Part shown: positions 1 through 8,484 of the stretch, piece after piece | How positions within the stretch are numbered: position 1 is the stretch's first letter | Layout: each line of letters opens with the position of its first letter | NCBI GenBank assembly: GCA_031291675.1 | Contig: JARLIO010000041.1 | Coordinates: 1-64,000 of the forward strand | Source: Azospirillaceae bacterium | GTDB taxonomy: Bacteria; Pseudomonadota; Alphaproteobacteria; Azospirillales; Azospirillaceae | Direction of reading: 5' to 3' | DNA: 64,000 nucleotides | Translations under genes and position numbers: made by a program | Notes under the pieces: generated by a model | Told to the model about the DNA's origin: nothing | Database searches by the model: none | What the model saw: only the letters and a program-made list of their open reading frames with translations

Positions 1-63
1 CGGCGACGGTCCCAAGACTCCCCAACGGTTGTAGCCTGAGGGGCAGCGGGCGCCATTCGCCGC

Positions 64-95
64 GCCAGAGGGCCGGTGGCCACCGGCCCTCTGGC
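64..95. terminator. perfect GC-rich palindrome, probable transcription stop
   Basis: A 32-base perfect palindrome (arm GCCAGAGGGCCGGTGG) lies about 65 bases past the stop codon of the leftward binding-protein gene. Its position and stability suggest transcription termination. There is no T-run on either side, so classical intrinsic termination is uncertain. Confidence 0.5.
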
Positions 96-160
96 AGGTA
101 TCCTTTGATCACAACGGAAACCCGCTTTCCAGATACAAGGGTGAGATGCCCTGTCCGCGC

Positions 161-1441
161 TCATCCGATGGCTTCCATCTTGCCGCCGGTCGGAATGTTC
201 GGCGCGGTCTTGTTGTCGGTGATGACGAGATCGTAGCCGCCGCCGTCCTTCAGCCGCCACTGGCCGCCGACCAGTGGTGTCTTGGCGATGTTCCTGGCGG
301 CAAAGGGTGGCAGCTTGGCGCCGTCCCAGGCGATCGGCCCGACCAGCGTGTCGAGCCTGGTCGCGGCGATCGCCGCCGCCACCTTGTCGCCATCGGCGGC
401 GTCACCGGCCCGCTTCATGGCATCGACTGCGATCTCGAACAGCGCATGGACAAAGCCGATCGGCTGCGTCCATTGGCGGCCGGTGGCCTTGGTGAAGCCC
501 TCGGCAACCTGCGCCGAGCTTTTGCCGCTGAGCGACGACTTGAACGGGTGGTTCGGCGTCCACCAGACTTCCGACGACAGATTATGGCCGGACTTGCCGA
601 GCGCCTCGACCGATTGCGGAAACAGCAAGGCCTTGCCGATCGACGCGATCTTGGGTGTGAAGCCCTGCTGCCTGGCCTGGTTCAAGAAGGTGGTGAAGTC
701 GGGCGGGATCATCACGCCGGTGATGATTTCGCACGATGCACGCTTGAAGGCGTTTATCTGCGCCGAAAAATCGTCGGTCAGGTCCTGATAGCGGCCGGTG
801 TCGGTCAGCCCGTAGCCGCCCTTGGCCAGCACCGGCGGGAAACCCACCATGGCGTCACCCCAGGCGTTGCCATCGCCGTCATTGGGAAACAGTCCGCCAA
901 CCTTCTTGTTGGTCTCGACCTGCGCCCACATGTTGGTGTAGACGGCAATGACGTCCTCCAGTCCCCAGAAGAAATGGTAGGCGTAGTTGAACGGCTTCCA
1001 CGAGGCCGGGTCGCCGGGATTCCCCTGCTGGCCGATGAACCAGGGCTGCCAGGGCGCCACGGTCGACAGGCACGGCATTTCTTCCGCCTCGCAGGTGGTG
1101 GCGACCGGGTTGGTCGTCTCCGGCGTCGAGGCGACAAGCACCAAATTGACCTTGTCGTTGACGATCAATTCCTTGGCGACGGCCGCCGCCCGGTTCGGGT
1201 TGGACTGGCTGTCCTTGACCACCACCTCGTAGGCGAGGCCGGCGGCCTTGGTTGCGGCCAGAAAATCATCGATGATGAATTTGTCGGCCGCCGCGAAGGC
1301 GGCCAGCGGACCGGACTGGGGGCTGACATAGCCGAGCCTGATCGGCACATTCCGGGCAATCGCCGGCCTGGCCAGTCCCGCTGTGCCGGCAAGCAAGCCG
1401 GTGGCGGCGGTGTTGCGGATGAATTGGCGTCTGGTTATCAT
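161..1441 (-). CDS. Tat-exported ABC-transporter substrate-binding protein (amino-acid/amide type)
   Basis: This 426-residue protein looks like a type-I periplasmic binding protein of the branched-chain amino acid/urea/amide family (Peripla_BP_6). The N-terminus carries a twin-arginine signal (RRQF followed by a small hydrophobic stretch and an ARPAIA cleavage region), so it should reach the periplasm folded. The start is supported by GGGAGGA placed 7 bases before the ATG. It begins 25 bases after the maleylacetate reductase gene and is probably the third gene of the hydroxyquinol operon, which suggests it binds an aromatic acid or related substrate. No permease or ATPase of this family is in the window; they may lie beyond the left edge. 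The ligand cannot be deduced from the sequence. Confidence 0.85.
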   Translation of the reverse strand: MITRRQFIRNTAATGLLAGTAGLARPAIARNVPIRLGYVSPQSGPLAAFAAADKFIIDDFLAATKAAGLAYEVVVKDSQSNPNRAAAVAKELIVNDKVNLVLVASTPETTNPVATTCEAEEMPCLSTVAPWQPWFIGQQGNPGDPASWKPFNYAYHFFWGLEDVIAVYTNMWAQVETNKKVGGLFPNDGDGNAWGDAMVGFPPVLAKGGYGLTDTGRYQDLTDDFSAQINAFKRASCEIITGVMIPPDFTTFLNQARQQGFTPKIASIGKALLFPQSVEALGKSGHNLSSEVWWTPNHPFKSSLSGKSSAQVAEGFTKATGRQWTQPIGFVHALFEIAVDAMKRAGDAADGDKVAAAIAATRLDTLVGPIAWDGAKLPPFAARNIAKTPLVGGQWRLKDGGGYDLVITDNKTAPNIPTGGKMEAIG

Positions 1442-1466
1442 TTTTGTTCCTCCCTTTTTTTTGCCG

Positions 1467-2528
1467 TCAGTGCTGTGGACGTCTTCCCTCCCACGCGTCC
1501 TGCAGCACGGCCCGGATTGCGGCGCGGTCGAAAGGCCGCGGATTCCAGTATGGATTCTTGCTGGCGATCTCCGCGGCGCGGTCGAGATCGCCCTGCCTGA
1601 GACCGAGTTCCCGGAGTGTCAGCGGCGCGCCGACCGCCTTGGCGAAATCGTAAAGGCCGGCGCCGGCGCTGGCGCCGAAAATGTCGGCGACGGGCTGGAG
1701 CAATTCGGGCACGACGACGGCGTTGAAGCCGATCGTGTGCGGCAGCATCACCGCATGCGTCTCGGCATGCGGCATGTCGAAAGAACCGCCCAGCGTGTGG
1801 CAGATCTTGTGATGCAGCGCCATGCCGACGGTACCGAGCACCGTGCCACACAGCCAGGCGGCATAGAGCGCGTCGCCACGCGCCATGAGGTTCGTCGGAT
1901 CCTTGATCAGGATGGGAAGCGCCTGCTTCAGCGCGCGGAGCCCTTCGGCCGCCATCAGCGTCGAGACCGGGTTGCGGTCCTGCGCGTAGAGGGCCTCGGC
2001 GGCATGCGCCATGGCGTTGAGGCCGGAGGTGACGCTCATCGCGACCGGCAGGCCGATGGTCAATTCCGGATCGTAGATCACCACTTCCGGCAGGATCCTG
2101 GCGTCGCGAACCGTGGTCTTCACGCCGTTCTCGGTCTGGCCGAGGATCGGCGTCGCTTCCGAGCCGGCATAGGTCGTCGGAATGACGATCTGCGGCAGGT
2201 CGGTGCGATACGCGATCGCCTTGCCAAGGCCGGTTGTCGAGCCGCCGCCGAGAGCGACGACGCAGTCGGCGTTGAGTCCCTTCGCCTGGGCCAGTGCCGC
2301 CTCGGTCACCTCAACCGGCGTATGCATGGCCGCGCCCGAGAAGACACCGGCTGCCAGCGGCCCCAGTCGCGTAGCCAGCGCCTCGCCCTCGGCCGCCTGA
2401 TGGGGCGTCGACAGAACCAGCGCACGCTTGCAGCCGCGTTTCTCCACCCATGTGCCGACATCGGACGACACGCCGTTACCGAAGACGATATGCGCCGGAC
2501 TGCCGGCGTAGGTGAACGGCCTGATCAT
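1467..2528 (-). CDS. maleylacetate reductase
   Basis: This 353-residue protein belongs to the iron-containing alcohol dehydrogenase superfamily, maleylacetate reductase branch. Family features seen are the N-terminal PAHIVFGNG element, the nucleotide-binding GGGSTTGLGKA loop near residue 95, the TTYAGSEATPI segment and the C-terminal NPYWNPRP motif. It reduces maleylacetate to 3-oxoadipate with NAD(P)H, the step after hydroxyquinol ring cleavage. Its start codon overlaps the stop of the upstream dioxygenase by four bases (ATGA), which indicates translational coupling. The product could feed the PcaIJF enzymes near 48-51 kb. It may also cover for the decayed copy at 22.4-22.7 kb. Confidence 0.93.
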   Translation of the reverse strand: MIRPFTYAGSPAHIVFGNGVSSDVGTWVEKRGCKRALVLSTPHQAAEGEALATRLGPLAAGVFSGAAMHTPVEVTEAALAQAKGLNADCVVALGGGSTTGLGKAIAYRTDLPQIVIPTTYAGSEATPILGQTENGVKTTVRDARILPEVVIYDPELTIGLPVAMSVTSGLNAMAHAAEALYAQDRNPVSTLMAAEGLRALKQALPILIKDPTNLMARGDALYAAWLCGTVLGTVGMALHHKICHTLGGSFDMPHAETHAVMLPHTIGFNAVVVPELLQPVADIFGASAGAGLYDFAKAVGAPLTLRELGLRQGDLDRAAEIASKNPYWNPRPFDRAAIRAVLQDAWEGRRPQH

Positions 2529-3400
2529 CTTGCCCTGCTCCCCTCGCGCGCCATCACCATGACGAAATTGAAATCGAGCGACCAGCTGTCGCCGGCACTG
2601 CTGCTCATGCGTTTGAAGTCGCCGACCAGTTCCGGCTTGACGCCGAACACCGCGTCCTCAGCCAAGCGCGGATCATCGCGGTCGAACACTTGCGTCGTCA
2701 GCGTCTCGAAATTGTCGGCGCTGATCAGGAAATACAGATGGGCCGGACGGCTGAGCGGGTAGTTTAGCCCGGCAAGCATTTTCCCGACCGGGCCGTCATC
2801 CGGCACGGCGTAACCGGCCGGCTTGACCGTGCGGTAGTGAAAACGGCCGCCGCTGTCGGTGGTGAAGACGCCACGCAGATTGAATTCCGGCTGCAGGTCG
2901 GGCCGTTGGTTCTCGTAGAACCCTTGTGAATTCGCTTGCCAGGTTTCGACCGTGGCTCCCGCGATCGGCATGCCGTCGAGATCGGTCACTTGCCCCGATA
3001 CGGTGAGGGGCGCACCAACGCCATCGAGCGAGATGTCGGCCCCGAGCGACAGCCGTGGCGCATCGGCGCGATAGAAGGGTCCACGTCCGGTGTTGGGCGT
3101 GGCGCCCTTCGGGCGGCGGGAATTGATGTCGACGACCAGCGTCGTGACACCGAGCAAATCCGACAGCAGAACCCATTCCTGCTTCTTATCGTAGCTGGCC
3201 TGGCCGATTTCGGTCAGGAATGCGATCGCCTGGCGCCACTCCGCCGCTGTCGGGCGGCTTTCCCTGACGATCTGGTGGAGATGGTCGACAACGGTCGCCA
3301 GGACGCGCGGCAAAGGCCCCGCCTTGGCCTGCAACAGGCGCCGGGCGACCATCTCGGCGGAGTTGGCCTCATTGAACGACGGTATGCCGGTCTGTGACAT
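2525..3400 (-). CDS. hydroxyquinol 1,2-dioxygenase-like intradiol dioxygenase with altered iron-ligand motif
   Basis: This 291-residue protein has the intradiol dioxygenase layout: an N-terminal helical dimerisation domain, then a beta-sandwich catalytic domain. The two expected tyrosine ligands are visible in GPFYRADAP and AGYAVPDDGPVG. The histidine pair normally read as RPAHxHF is RPAHLYF here, so the second ligand histidine is replaced by tyrosine. Family and context (next to maleylacetate reductase) suggest ortho cleavage of hydroxyquinol to maleylacetate. The altered metal site means activity should not be assumed. It is the first gene of a leftward operon, divergent from a LysR gene 91 bases away. 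Catechol 1,2-dioxygenase is the alternative, but the neighbour favours hydroxyquinol. Confidence 0.85.
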   Translation of the reverse strand: MSQTGIPSFNEANSAEMVARRLLQAKAGPLPRVLATVVDHLHQIVRESRPTAAEWRQAIAFLTEIGQASYDKKQEWVLLSDLLGVTTLVVDINSRRPKGATPNTGRGPFYRADAPRLSLGADISLDGVGAPLTVSGQVTDLDGMPIAGATVETWQANSQGFYENQRPDLQPEFNLRGVFTTDSGGRFHYRTVKPAGYAVPDDGPVGKMLAGLNYPLSRPAHLYFLISADNFETLTTQVFDRDDPRLAEDAVFGVKPELVGDFKRMSSSAGDSWSLDFNFVMVMAREGSRAR

Positions 3401-3478
3401 GCTCCCCCCGGTTTCATCTCACGCCGGGAACATTAGCGCAAACCGGACACAAAAATGATGATTTCTGCGTGATTTAAT

Positions 3479-3493
3479 ATACCATATTGGTAT
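3479..3493. promoter_or_regulatory. LysR-type box overlapping the regulator start codon
   Basis: ATACCATATTGGTAT is a dyad (ATACCA/TGGTAT, 3-base spacer) with the T-N11-A form of LysR-family boxes. It lies in the 91-base divergent interval and covers the first bases of the regulator gene. Binding here could repress the regulator and act on the divergent dioxygenase promoter. This is inferred from pattern and position only. Confidence 0.5.
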
Positions 3494-4442
3494 GAAGATC
3501 GATGAAAGGCATCTCATTCAACTCGCCGCCGTGGTGCAAGCCGGCGGCGTCACCGAGGGCGCCGCACTTGTCGGCCTGTCGCAGCCGGCCGTATCGCGGA
3601 CGCTGTCGCTGCTGGAAAAACGGCTGGGCGAGCCCCTGTTCCTGAAAGGCCGCCGGCCGCTGCAGCCGACGCCGCTCGGCCGGGCGCTGGCCGATCACGG
3701 CCAGGTCATGCTGGCGGCGTCGCGCAAGGCCTCCGACATCGTCGCCAATTTCAGCCAGGGCCGTTCGGGCGTGGTGCGGATCGGCGGCACGCCGTTCTTC
3801 ATGGACGCGCTGATCGCCGGCATGATCGCCAATTTCCAAAACGCCTATCCCGATGTGCGGGTCGACCAGAGCTATGGCTATCGGGAGCATCTGCGCGCCG
3901 CCATCAATGCCGACCGCATCGACCTTGCGGTCTGCCCGATCGACATTTTCGAAGAAGGGTCGGGCATGGAGTTCCGCGAGATCCTGCCGGGGCGCAATGT
4001 CGTCGCCTGCCGCGCCACGCATCCGCTGCTGCTTCGAGGCAAGCTGAAGACCAGCGATCTGCTCGACTACCCCTGGATCGCGCCGCCGCCCGGCAGCCCG
4101 CTGCTGGAGGATCTGCGCAGCCTGCTTTTGTCACTGGGCGTTACGGAAATAAAAATCCGCTACTCCGGCGGCTCGCTGACCAGCGCCATCAATTATATGA
4201 AGGAAACCGATGCTCTGACCGTGCTGCCGCACAGCGTGGTCTTTGCCTTTCGCAAGGACAAGGCGATCACCGCGCTTCCGGTGGTCATTCCGCATCCCGA
4301 GCGGGCACTCGGTCTGCTGCGGCTTGTCGACACGCCGCGCGCGCCGGCCATTGATGCCTTCGCCCGGCACATCTGCCAGAGCTTCGACGATCTGAAACAC
4401 CTCCTCACACGCCATGAGCAGGCGGTGGTCTGGGGCATGTGA
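3492..4442 (+). CDS. LysR-family transcriptional regulator of the hydroxyquinol operon
   Basis: This 316-residue LysR regulator has a winged helix-turn-helix at residues 1-60 (GLSQPAVSRTLSLLEKRLG) followed by a periplasmic-binding-like effector domain. It is divergent from the hydroxyquinol dioxygenase/maleylacetate reductase operon, the standard arrangement for a LysR activator with its target; the likely inducer is an aromatic ring-cleavage substrate or product. No Shine-Dalgarno sequence is visible ahead of the ATG: the preceding bases are the AT-rich dyad. Initiation may therefore be weak or leaderless. Confidence 0.9.
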   Translation: MKIDERHLIQLAAVVQAGGVTEGAALVGLSQPAVSRTLSLLEKRLGEPLFLKGRRPLQPTPLGRALADHGQVMLAASRKASDIVANFSQGRSGVVRIGGTPFFMDALIAGMIANFQNAYPDVRVDQSYGYREHLRAAINADRIDLAVCPIDIFEEGSGMEFREILPGRNVVACRATHPLLLRGKLKTSDLLDYPWIAPPPGSPLLEDLRSLLLSLGVTEIKIRYSGGSLTSAINYMKETDALTVLPHSVVFAFRKDKAITALPVVIPHPERALGLLRLVDTPRAPAIDAFARHICQSFDDLKHLLTRHEQAVVWGM

Positions 4443-4445
4443 CGT

Positions 4446-4655
4446 GGCGTTGGCGCACAAATCCGAAAAAGGGCAGAGTTTGGCCATCGTCCGAGGCTTC
4501 AGGCGAGCTTGTGGAAGATCGGCATGCCGAGGGCGGTCATGCGGTTGAGAACCTTGCAGGCGATCCTGGCCTCGATCTTTTGGGCAGAGAGAGTCCGGGC
4601 CCGAAGGGTCCGCCCAACGTCGGCCTTATACCCGTGGCGTGCGGTCGCCGTCGCG
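4446..4655 (-). pseudogene. IS5-type transposase remnant, C-terminal end
   Basis: Reading leftward, positions 4499-4640 encode the end of an IS5-type transposase (GRTLRARTLSAQKIEARI, then KVLNRMTALGMPIFHKLA and a stop). The IS end GGCGTTGGCGCACAAATCCG follows directly. The rest of the element is missing. The same end recurs near 45.75, 51.8 and 52.74 kb. Confidence 0.8.
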
Positions 4656-4999
4656 ACCGGGACCTGCCCGGTTCCCTGTCAGAGTGGGCAGCAAGACGCC
4701 CCGGAGAACCAAAGCCGCCGCGTTGATCTTGGACACGGACCTGTCACCCCCTATCCACCACGATGTGAATTCGGGGAACAATCGTCACCCCCCGCCCCCC
4801 TTGAATGTCGGGACCGGACTGACTAACTGACAGCCTGTAAAACTCGATCCGGGCCCCTCTGGCGAGATGCCGGCTTTTTGCCGGTTTATCTTGCGATGTC
4901 GGATCACCGCACGGTATGTGGCGATCGACCTGGCCCGTTTGAAACGATCCATCGTTGCTCCGTGCGTCTTTCGATGACCCATGAAGGAGCGCGACACAG
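4656..4999. other. intergenic stretch without a recognised gene
   Basis: Bases 4634-4660 (GCGGTCGCCGTCGCGACCGG) resemble a piece near 48.27 kb and are probably IS debris. The rest holds C-runs near 4790 and presumably the promoter of the following gene. I see no reading frame with recognisable homology. AAGGAG at 4984 is the ribosome-binding site of the next gene. Confidence 0.5.
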
Positions 5000-5719
5000 A
5001 TGGATACTCCCCTCAAAGACCCTGGCAAGGGCCAGTTCTACCAATTCTCTCCGGCATCCGCGCCGGCGATCGATCTGGGATTGCGCAGCTTCATGCTGCG
5101 CGTCTTCAACACCATGGCGGGTGGCCTCGTCCTGACCGGCGTCGTGGCTTACGCCGCATCGTCGTCCGGCCTGTATGCCGCGATCGCCGGCACGCCGCTG
5201 CTTTGGCTGGTCATGCTGGCCCCGTTTGGCCTCGCCCTTTTGCTCGGTTTCCAACTCAGCCGGATGAGTGTCGTGGCGGCCCAGGCATCTTTCTGGGTGT
5301 ACGCCGCGCTGATGGGGCTTTCGCTCGCCGGTATCTTCCTGGTCTACACCGGTGACAGTATCGCCCGCGTGTTCTTCATTAGCGCCGGCACCTTCGCCGC
5401 GACCGCCACCTGGGGCTACACCACCGGCACCGACCTGACCAGGTTCGGGTCGTTCCTCATGATGGGGCTGATCGGTATCGTCCTGGCGAGCCTGGTGAAC
5501 CTGTTCGTCGGCTCCAGCGGCCTGCAATTCGCGGTGTCGGTGATCGGCGTCCTGGTGTTCACCGGCCTGACCGCATGGGACACGCAGCGGCTGAAGCTGA
5601 TGTATCTCGAGAATGGTGGCGCCGGCAATCTGGCAATCCAGGGCGCGCTGATGCTCTATCTCGACTTCGTCAATCTGTTCGTCTCATTGCTGCAACTGAT
5701 GGGCACGCGGCGCGGCTAA
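5000..5719 (+). CDS. Bax inhibitor-1/YccA-family membrane protein
   Basis: This 239-residue integral membrane protein has about seven hydrophobic segments and the BI-1 family ending (TAWDTQRLK, then a C-terminal membrane helix with YLDFVNLFVSLLQLMG). Bacterial members are inner-membrane proteins linked to pH-sensitive calcium leak or to FtsH-associated quality control, as in E. coli YccA and YbhL; the role here is inferred from family only. The length is typical. It is followed 26 bases later by a terC-like gene and probably starts a three-gene transcript. Confidence 0.9.
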   Translation: MDTPLKDPGKGQFYQFSPASAPAIDLGLRSFMLRVFNTMAGGLVLTGVVAYAASSSGLYAAIAGTPLLWLVMLAPFGLALLLGFQLSRMSVVAAQASFWVYAALMGLSLAGIFLVYTGDSIARVFFISAGTFAATATWGYTTGTDLTRFGSFLMMGLIGIVLASLVNLFVGSSGLQFAVSVIGVLVFTGLTAWDTQRLKLMYLENGGAGNLAIQGALMLYLDFVNLFVSLLQLMGTRRG

Positions 5720-5745
5720 CCGGTTCGCCAGGACAGGAGGCTGAC

Positions 5746-6504
5746 ATGGACTGGTTTGCGGATCCGCAGGCCTGGGTGGGTCTCCTGACGCTGACGGCGC
5801 TTGAGATCGTGCTGGGGATCGACAATCTGTTGTTCCTCGCGGTTCTCGCCGCCCGCGTGCCGGCGGAGCACCGGGCCCTGGTACGCAAGCTGGGGCTGGG
5901 CCTGGCGCTTGGCACTCGTGTGGCGCTGCTTGCCGGCATCAGTTGGATCGCTCGTCTGACACAGCCGGTGTTTTCCGTCGCGGCGCACGATTTCTCCTGG
6001 CGCGACCTGATCCTGATCGGGGGCGGGCTGTTCCTCGTCTACAAGGGGACCATGGAGATCCACGCGCGGGTGGAGGGCGAGCACAGCGTGACCGGAACAC
6101 CGGCCGTTCCCGCGGCGCTGCCGGGGATCGTGCTGCAGATTGCCCTGCTCGATACCGTCTTCTCGTTGGACAGCGTCATCACCGCGGTCGGCATGGTCAG
6201 CCATCTGCCCGTGATGATCGCCTCGGTCGTGATTGCAATGGCCGTGATGCTGCTGGCATCCGGTCCGACCGCGGACTTTGTCGAACGCCATCCGACGGTG
6301 AAGATGCTGGTATTCTCCTTCCTGCTGATGATTGGCATGATGTTGGTCGCGGATGGCTTCGGCATGCATGTGCCGAAGGGCTACCTCTACGCGGCGATCG
6401 GCTTCTCGGCAGGGGTCGAGGCGCTCAACCAGATCGCCTCGCGGCGGCGGATGCAGCACCGTGCCACGCAGCCGGATGGCGACATGCCCAGTCCCCGCGG
6501 ATGA
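5746..6504 (+). CDS. TerC-family membrane protein
   Basis: This 252-residue protein is of the TerC/Alx family. It shows the family signatures LEIVLGIDNLLFLA near the N-terminus and LDTVFSLDSVITAVGM in the middle, both with aspartates inside membrane helices. About seven membrane spans are expected. TerC proteins have been linked to tellurite resistance and manganese efflux; the substrate here is not determined. I chose the ATG at 5746 because GGACAGGAGG precedes it and the family motif starts directly after. Its stop overlaps the next start (ATGA). Confidence 0.9.
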   Translation: MDWFADPQAWVGLLTLTALEIVLGIDNLLFLAVLAARVPAEHRALVRKLGLGLALGTRVALLAGISWIARLTQPVFSVAAHDFSWRDLILIGGGLFLVYKGTMEIHARVEGEHSVTGTPAVPAALPGIVLQIALLDTVFSLDSVITAVGMVSHLPVMIASVVIAMAVMLLASGPTADFVERHPTVKMLVFSFLLMIGMMLVADGFGMHVPKGYLYAAIGFSAGVEALNQIASRRRMQHRATQPDGDMPSPRG

Positions 6505-6803
6505 CCGGGCGTATGGTGAAACCCGATCCTCGCCTGCAGCGCCTGCTCAATGCCTTACCGCGCCCGGTCCGGCTGTCCTACGCGTGGCTGATTCGACCCG
6601 AAGCGAAATGGGTGCGCCTGCCGCTGGGATTCGCGCTCATCATCGGCGGCGCGTTGAGCTTTCTGCCGGTGCTCGGCATCTGGATGTTGCCTGTTGGGGC
6701 GCTGCTGATTGGCGAAGATATTCCGCCGGTCCGGCGGGCGACGCTTTGTATGCTTGGGCGACTGCAACACTGGTGGGACGCGCGGCGGTCCCCGCCAAAA
6801 TAG
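6501..6803 (+). CDS. small membrane protein, function unknown
   Basis: This 100-residue protein starts within the terC stop codon (ATGA overlap) and so is probably translationally coupled to it. It has a basic N-terminus, one or two hydrophobic segments (residues 43-68, containing LSFLPVLGIWMLPVGALLI) and a GEDIPPVRRA sequence followed by a basic tail. Similar short proteins occur in alphaproteobacteria without a known function. The coupling to TerC suggests a membrane role. Confidence 0.75.
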   Translation: MTGRMVKPDPRLQRLLNALPRPVRLSYAWLIRPEAKWVRLPLGFALIIGGALSFLPVLGIWMLPVGALLIGEDIPPVRRATLCMLGRLQHWWDARRSPPK

Positions 6804-6827
6804 CGCGGTTGCACCGCAATCCTTTCG

Positions 6828-6985
6828 TCAGGCAGCGCTCAGATATTTCTCCTTGGCCACGCGAAGTGGCCGGAAGATGCCTTTGGGCTGCGGTTCGCGC
6901 ATCCAATCGTCGATCCCGGTGAGGTTGATGGGCTCCCAGATCTGCGGTGAGATGTCGCGGATTATGTCGTCGGGGGTTATTGAAG
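6828..6985 (-). pseudogene. unidentified reading-frame remnant
   Basis: Leftward, these bases encode a protein-like tail (DDIIRDISPQIWEPINLT, then DDWMREPQPKGIFRP and KEKYLSAA, stop). No ATG, GTG or TTG start lies upstream in frame before a terminator-like hairpin, so it is probably the 3' end of a broken gene. I do not recognise the family. Confidence 0.4.
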
Positions 6986-6993
6986 ATCGGCCA

Positions 6994-7028
6994 GCGAAAT
7001 CCCGGCCAGCCGGGATTTCGCGCTTTTT
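6994..7028 (+). terminator. intrinsic terminator, rightward
   Basis: GCGAAATCCCGGC, a two-base CA loop, and the exact complement form a 13-base stem at 6994-7021, followed by GCTTTTT. This is a good factor-independent terminator for the rightward BI-1/TerC transcript, although it lies 190 bases past the last stop codon. Confidence 0.7.
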
Positions 7029-7059
7029 GGCAGCGGGACCGTGGCGCCGGGCCGATCCG

Positions 7060-8484
7060 TCAGGCGGAGTGGTGTTCCGGGTGCCGAAGCGGCGCCGTTA
7101 CCGTCGCTTGCGGCAGTTCGGCCCTATCGAACGCGTTACGATAGCGGACCGCCGGATGCCGGTCATTCAATCGCGCATCGCGCCCTTCGAACAAGCGTTC
7201 GCGCAGCGTCCCGGGGCCGTATTCTCTCTGCGCCAGACCCCGCGTCTGCAATACCGGGATGACATGGTCAATGAAGTCCACGAACGAATTCGGTGTCGTC
7301 TGGTAGATCACGTTCACGCCATCGATCCCGGCAGCTTGCCAGCGTGCCAGATCGTCGGCGATGCTCTCGGGCGTTCCGACGATCCGGGTGTTGTAGGCAT
7401 AGGCCAGCCCGAGATCGCGCACCGTTGCCCGTTTCCCCGGGTTCGCTTCCTCGAAGAACCGGATCAAGCCCTGCACGCCTTCAATTTCCAACTCGTCGAC
7501 CGGCCGGTCGGGGTCCAGCAACCCGAGATCGATCCCGAGATCGCGGCTGATATGGGCGAGAAGGCCGTCGTTGCTGCGATATTCGTCGAGGTCGCGGGCC
7601 TTGCGCCGGGCCTCGTCTTCCGTGCTGCCAACGACGAACGAAAGACCCTGGATGAACAGAAGATCGGCCGGATCGCGACCAGCAGCGATCACCGCGCCAC
7701 GAACCTCGGCAACCACCTTGGCGACGCCCTCGGGGTTCAGGCTGGTGATGAATGTTCCTTCCGCATTCCGGGCGGCGAAGGCCCGACCGGCACGCGATGA
7801 ACCGGCCTGGAACAGAACGGGGGTGCGCTGGCGCGAGGGTTCGCTCAGGTGCGGCCCGAGCACCTTGTAGCGTTCGCCACGATGGCCGATGCGATGGACC
7901 TTGGACGGATCGGCGTAAATGCCTGCCGCCTTGTCCGCGCCGACGGCGTCATCGTCCCACGAACCTTCCCACAACTTGTAGACGACGTCGACATACTCAT
8001 CCGCCCAGCGATACCGTTCATCATGGGGCACGATCCGTTCGAAGCCGAAATTCTGCGCGGCATTGTGGCTGACGCTGGTAACAATATTCCAGCCAATACG
8101 GCCTTTGCTGAGATGATCGAGCGTCGAAACTTTACGGGCGAAGTTAAAAGGATGTTCCTGCAGAATCGAACTGGTGAACGTCAAGCCCAGGTGTTCCGTT
8201 GCATGGATCAGGGCAGCGATCAGTATCCCTGAATCATTGATCGGGATCTGTACCGCTTCCTCGATATAGGTATTCCAAGTGCCCTTATAGGCCGGGTCGA
8301 CGCCGATAACATCGGCGATAAACAATGAATCAAATCGTCCCCGTTCCAGTACCCTGGCCAGGTCGACCCAGGTATCGAGATCGTTGAATCGCGTCTGCGC
8401 CGTTTCCGGTCGGCGCCATAACCCATGATAGACATGGGAAACCGCGTTCATTGAGAAGCCGTTGAATATCAGGCGTTTTGTCAT
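7060..8484 (-). CDS. LLM-class flavin-dependent monooxygenase (NtaA/SnaA/DszA type)
   Basis: This 474-residue protein belongs to the bacterial-luciferase-like superfamily, in the nitrilotriacetate/sulfone/pristinamycin monooxygenase group. Typical elements are the opening SHVYHGLWRRPET, the LARVLERGRFDSLFIAD strand, HPFNFARKVSTLDHLSKGRI with GWNIVTS, and VLFQAGSSRAGRAFAA. Such enzymes use reduced FMN from a separate reductase to oxidise C-S, C-N or related bonds. The ATG at 8484 overlaps the stop of the permease gene (ATGA), so it is the last gene of the ABC-transporter operon. That linkage suggests it oxidises the imported compound. No dedicated flavin reductase is adjacent. Confidence 0.9.
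   Translation of the reverse strand: MTKRLIFNGFSMNAVSHVYHGLWRRPETAQTRFNDLDTWVDLARVLERGRFDSLFIADVIGVDPAYKGTWNTYIEEAVQIPINDSGILIAALIHATEHLGLTFTSSILQEHPFNFARKVSTLDHLSKGRIGWNIVTSVSHNAAQNFGFERIVPHDERYRWADEYVDVVYKLWEGSWDDDAVGADKAAGIYADPSKVHRIGHRGERYKVLGPHLSEPSRQRTPVLFQAGSSRAGRAFAARNAEGTFITSLNPEGVAKVVAEVRGAVIAAGRDPADLLFIQGLSFVVGSTEDEARRKARDLDEYRSNDGLLAHISRDLGIDLGLLDPDRPVDELEIEGVQGLIRFFEEANPGKRATVRDLGLAYAYNTRIVGTPESIADDLARWQAAGIDGVNVIYQTTPNSFVDFIDHVIPVLQTRGLAQREYGPGTLRERLFEGRDARLNDRHPAVRYRNAFDRAELPQATVTAPLRHPEHHSA

Noticed and set aside
146-1600. Long rightward frame of 484 codons opposite the binding-protein gene
   Set aside because: It is the antisense of a gene with a clear Tat signal and good ribosome-binding site. 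Its composition (many Arg, Gly, Asp) is that of a GC-rich shadow frame.
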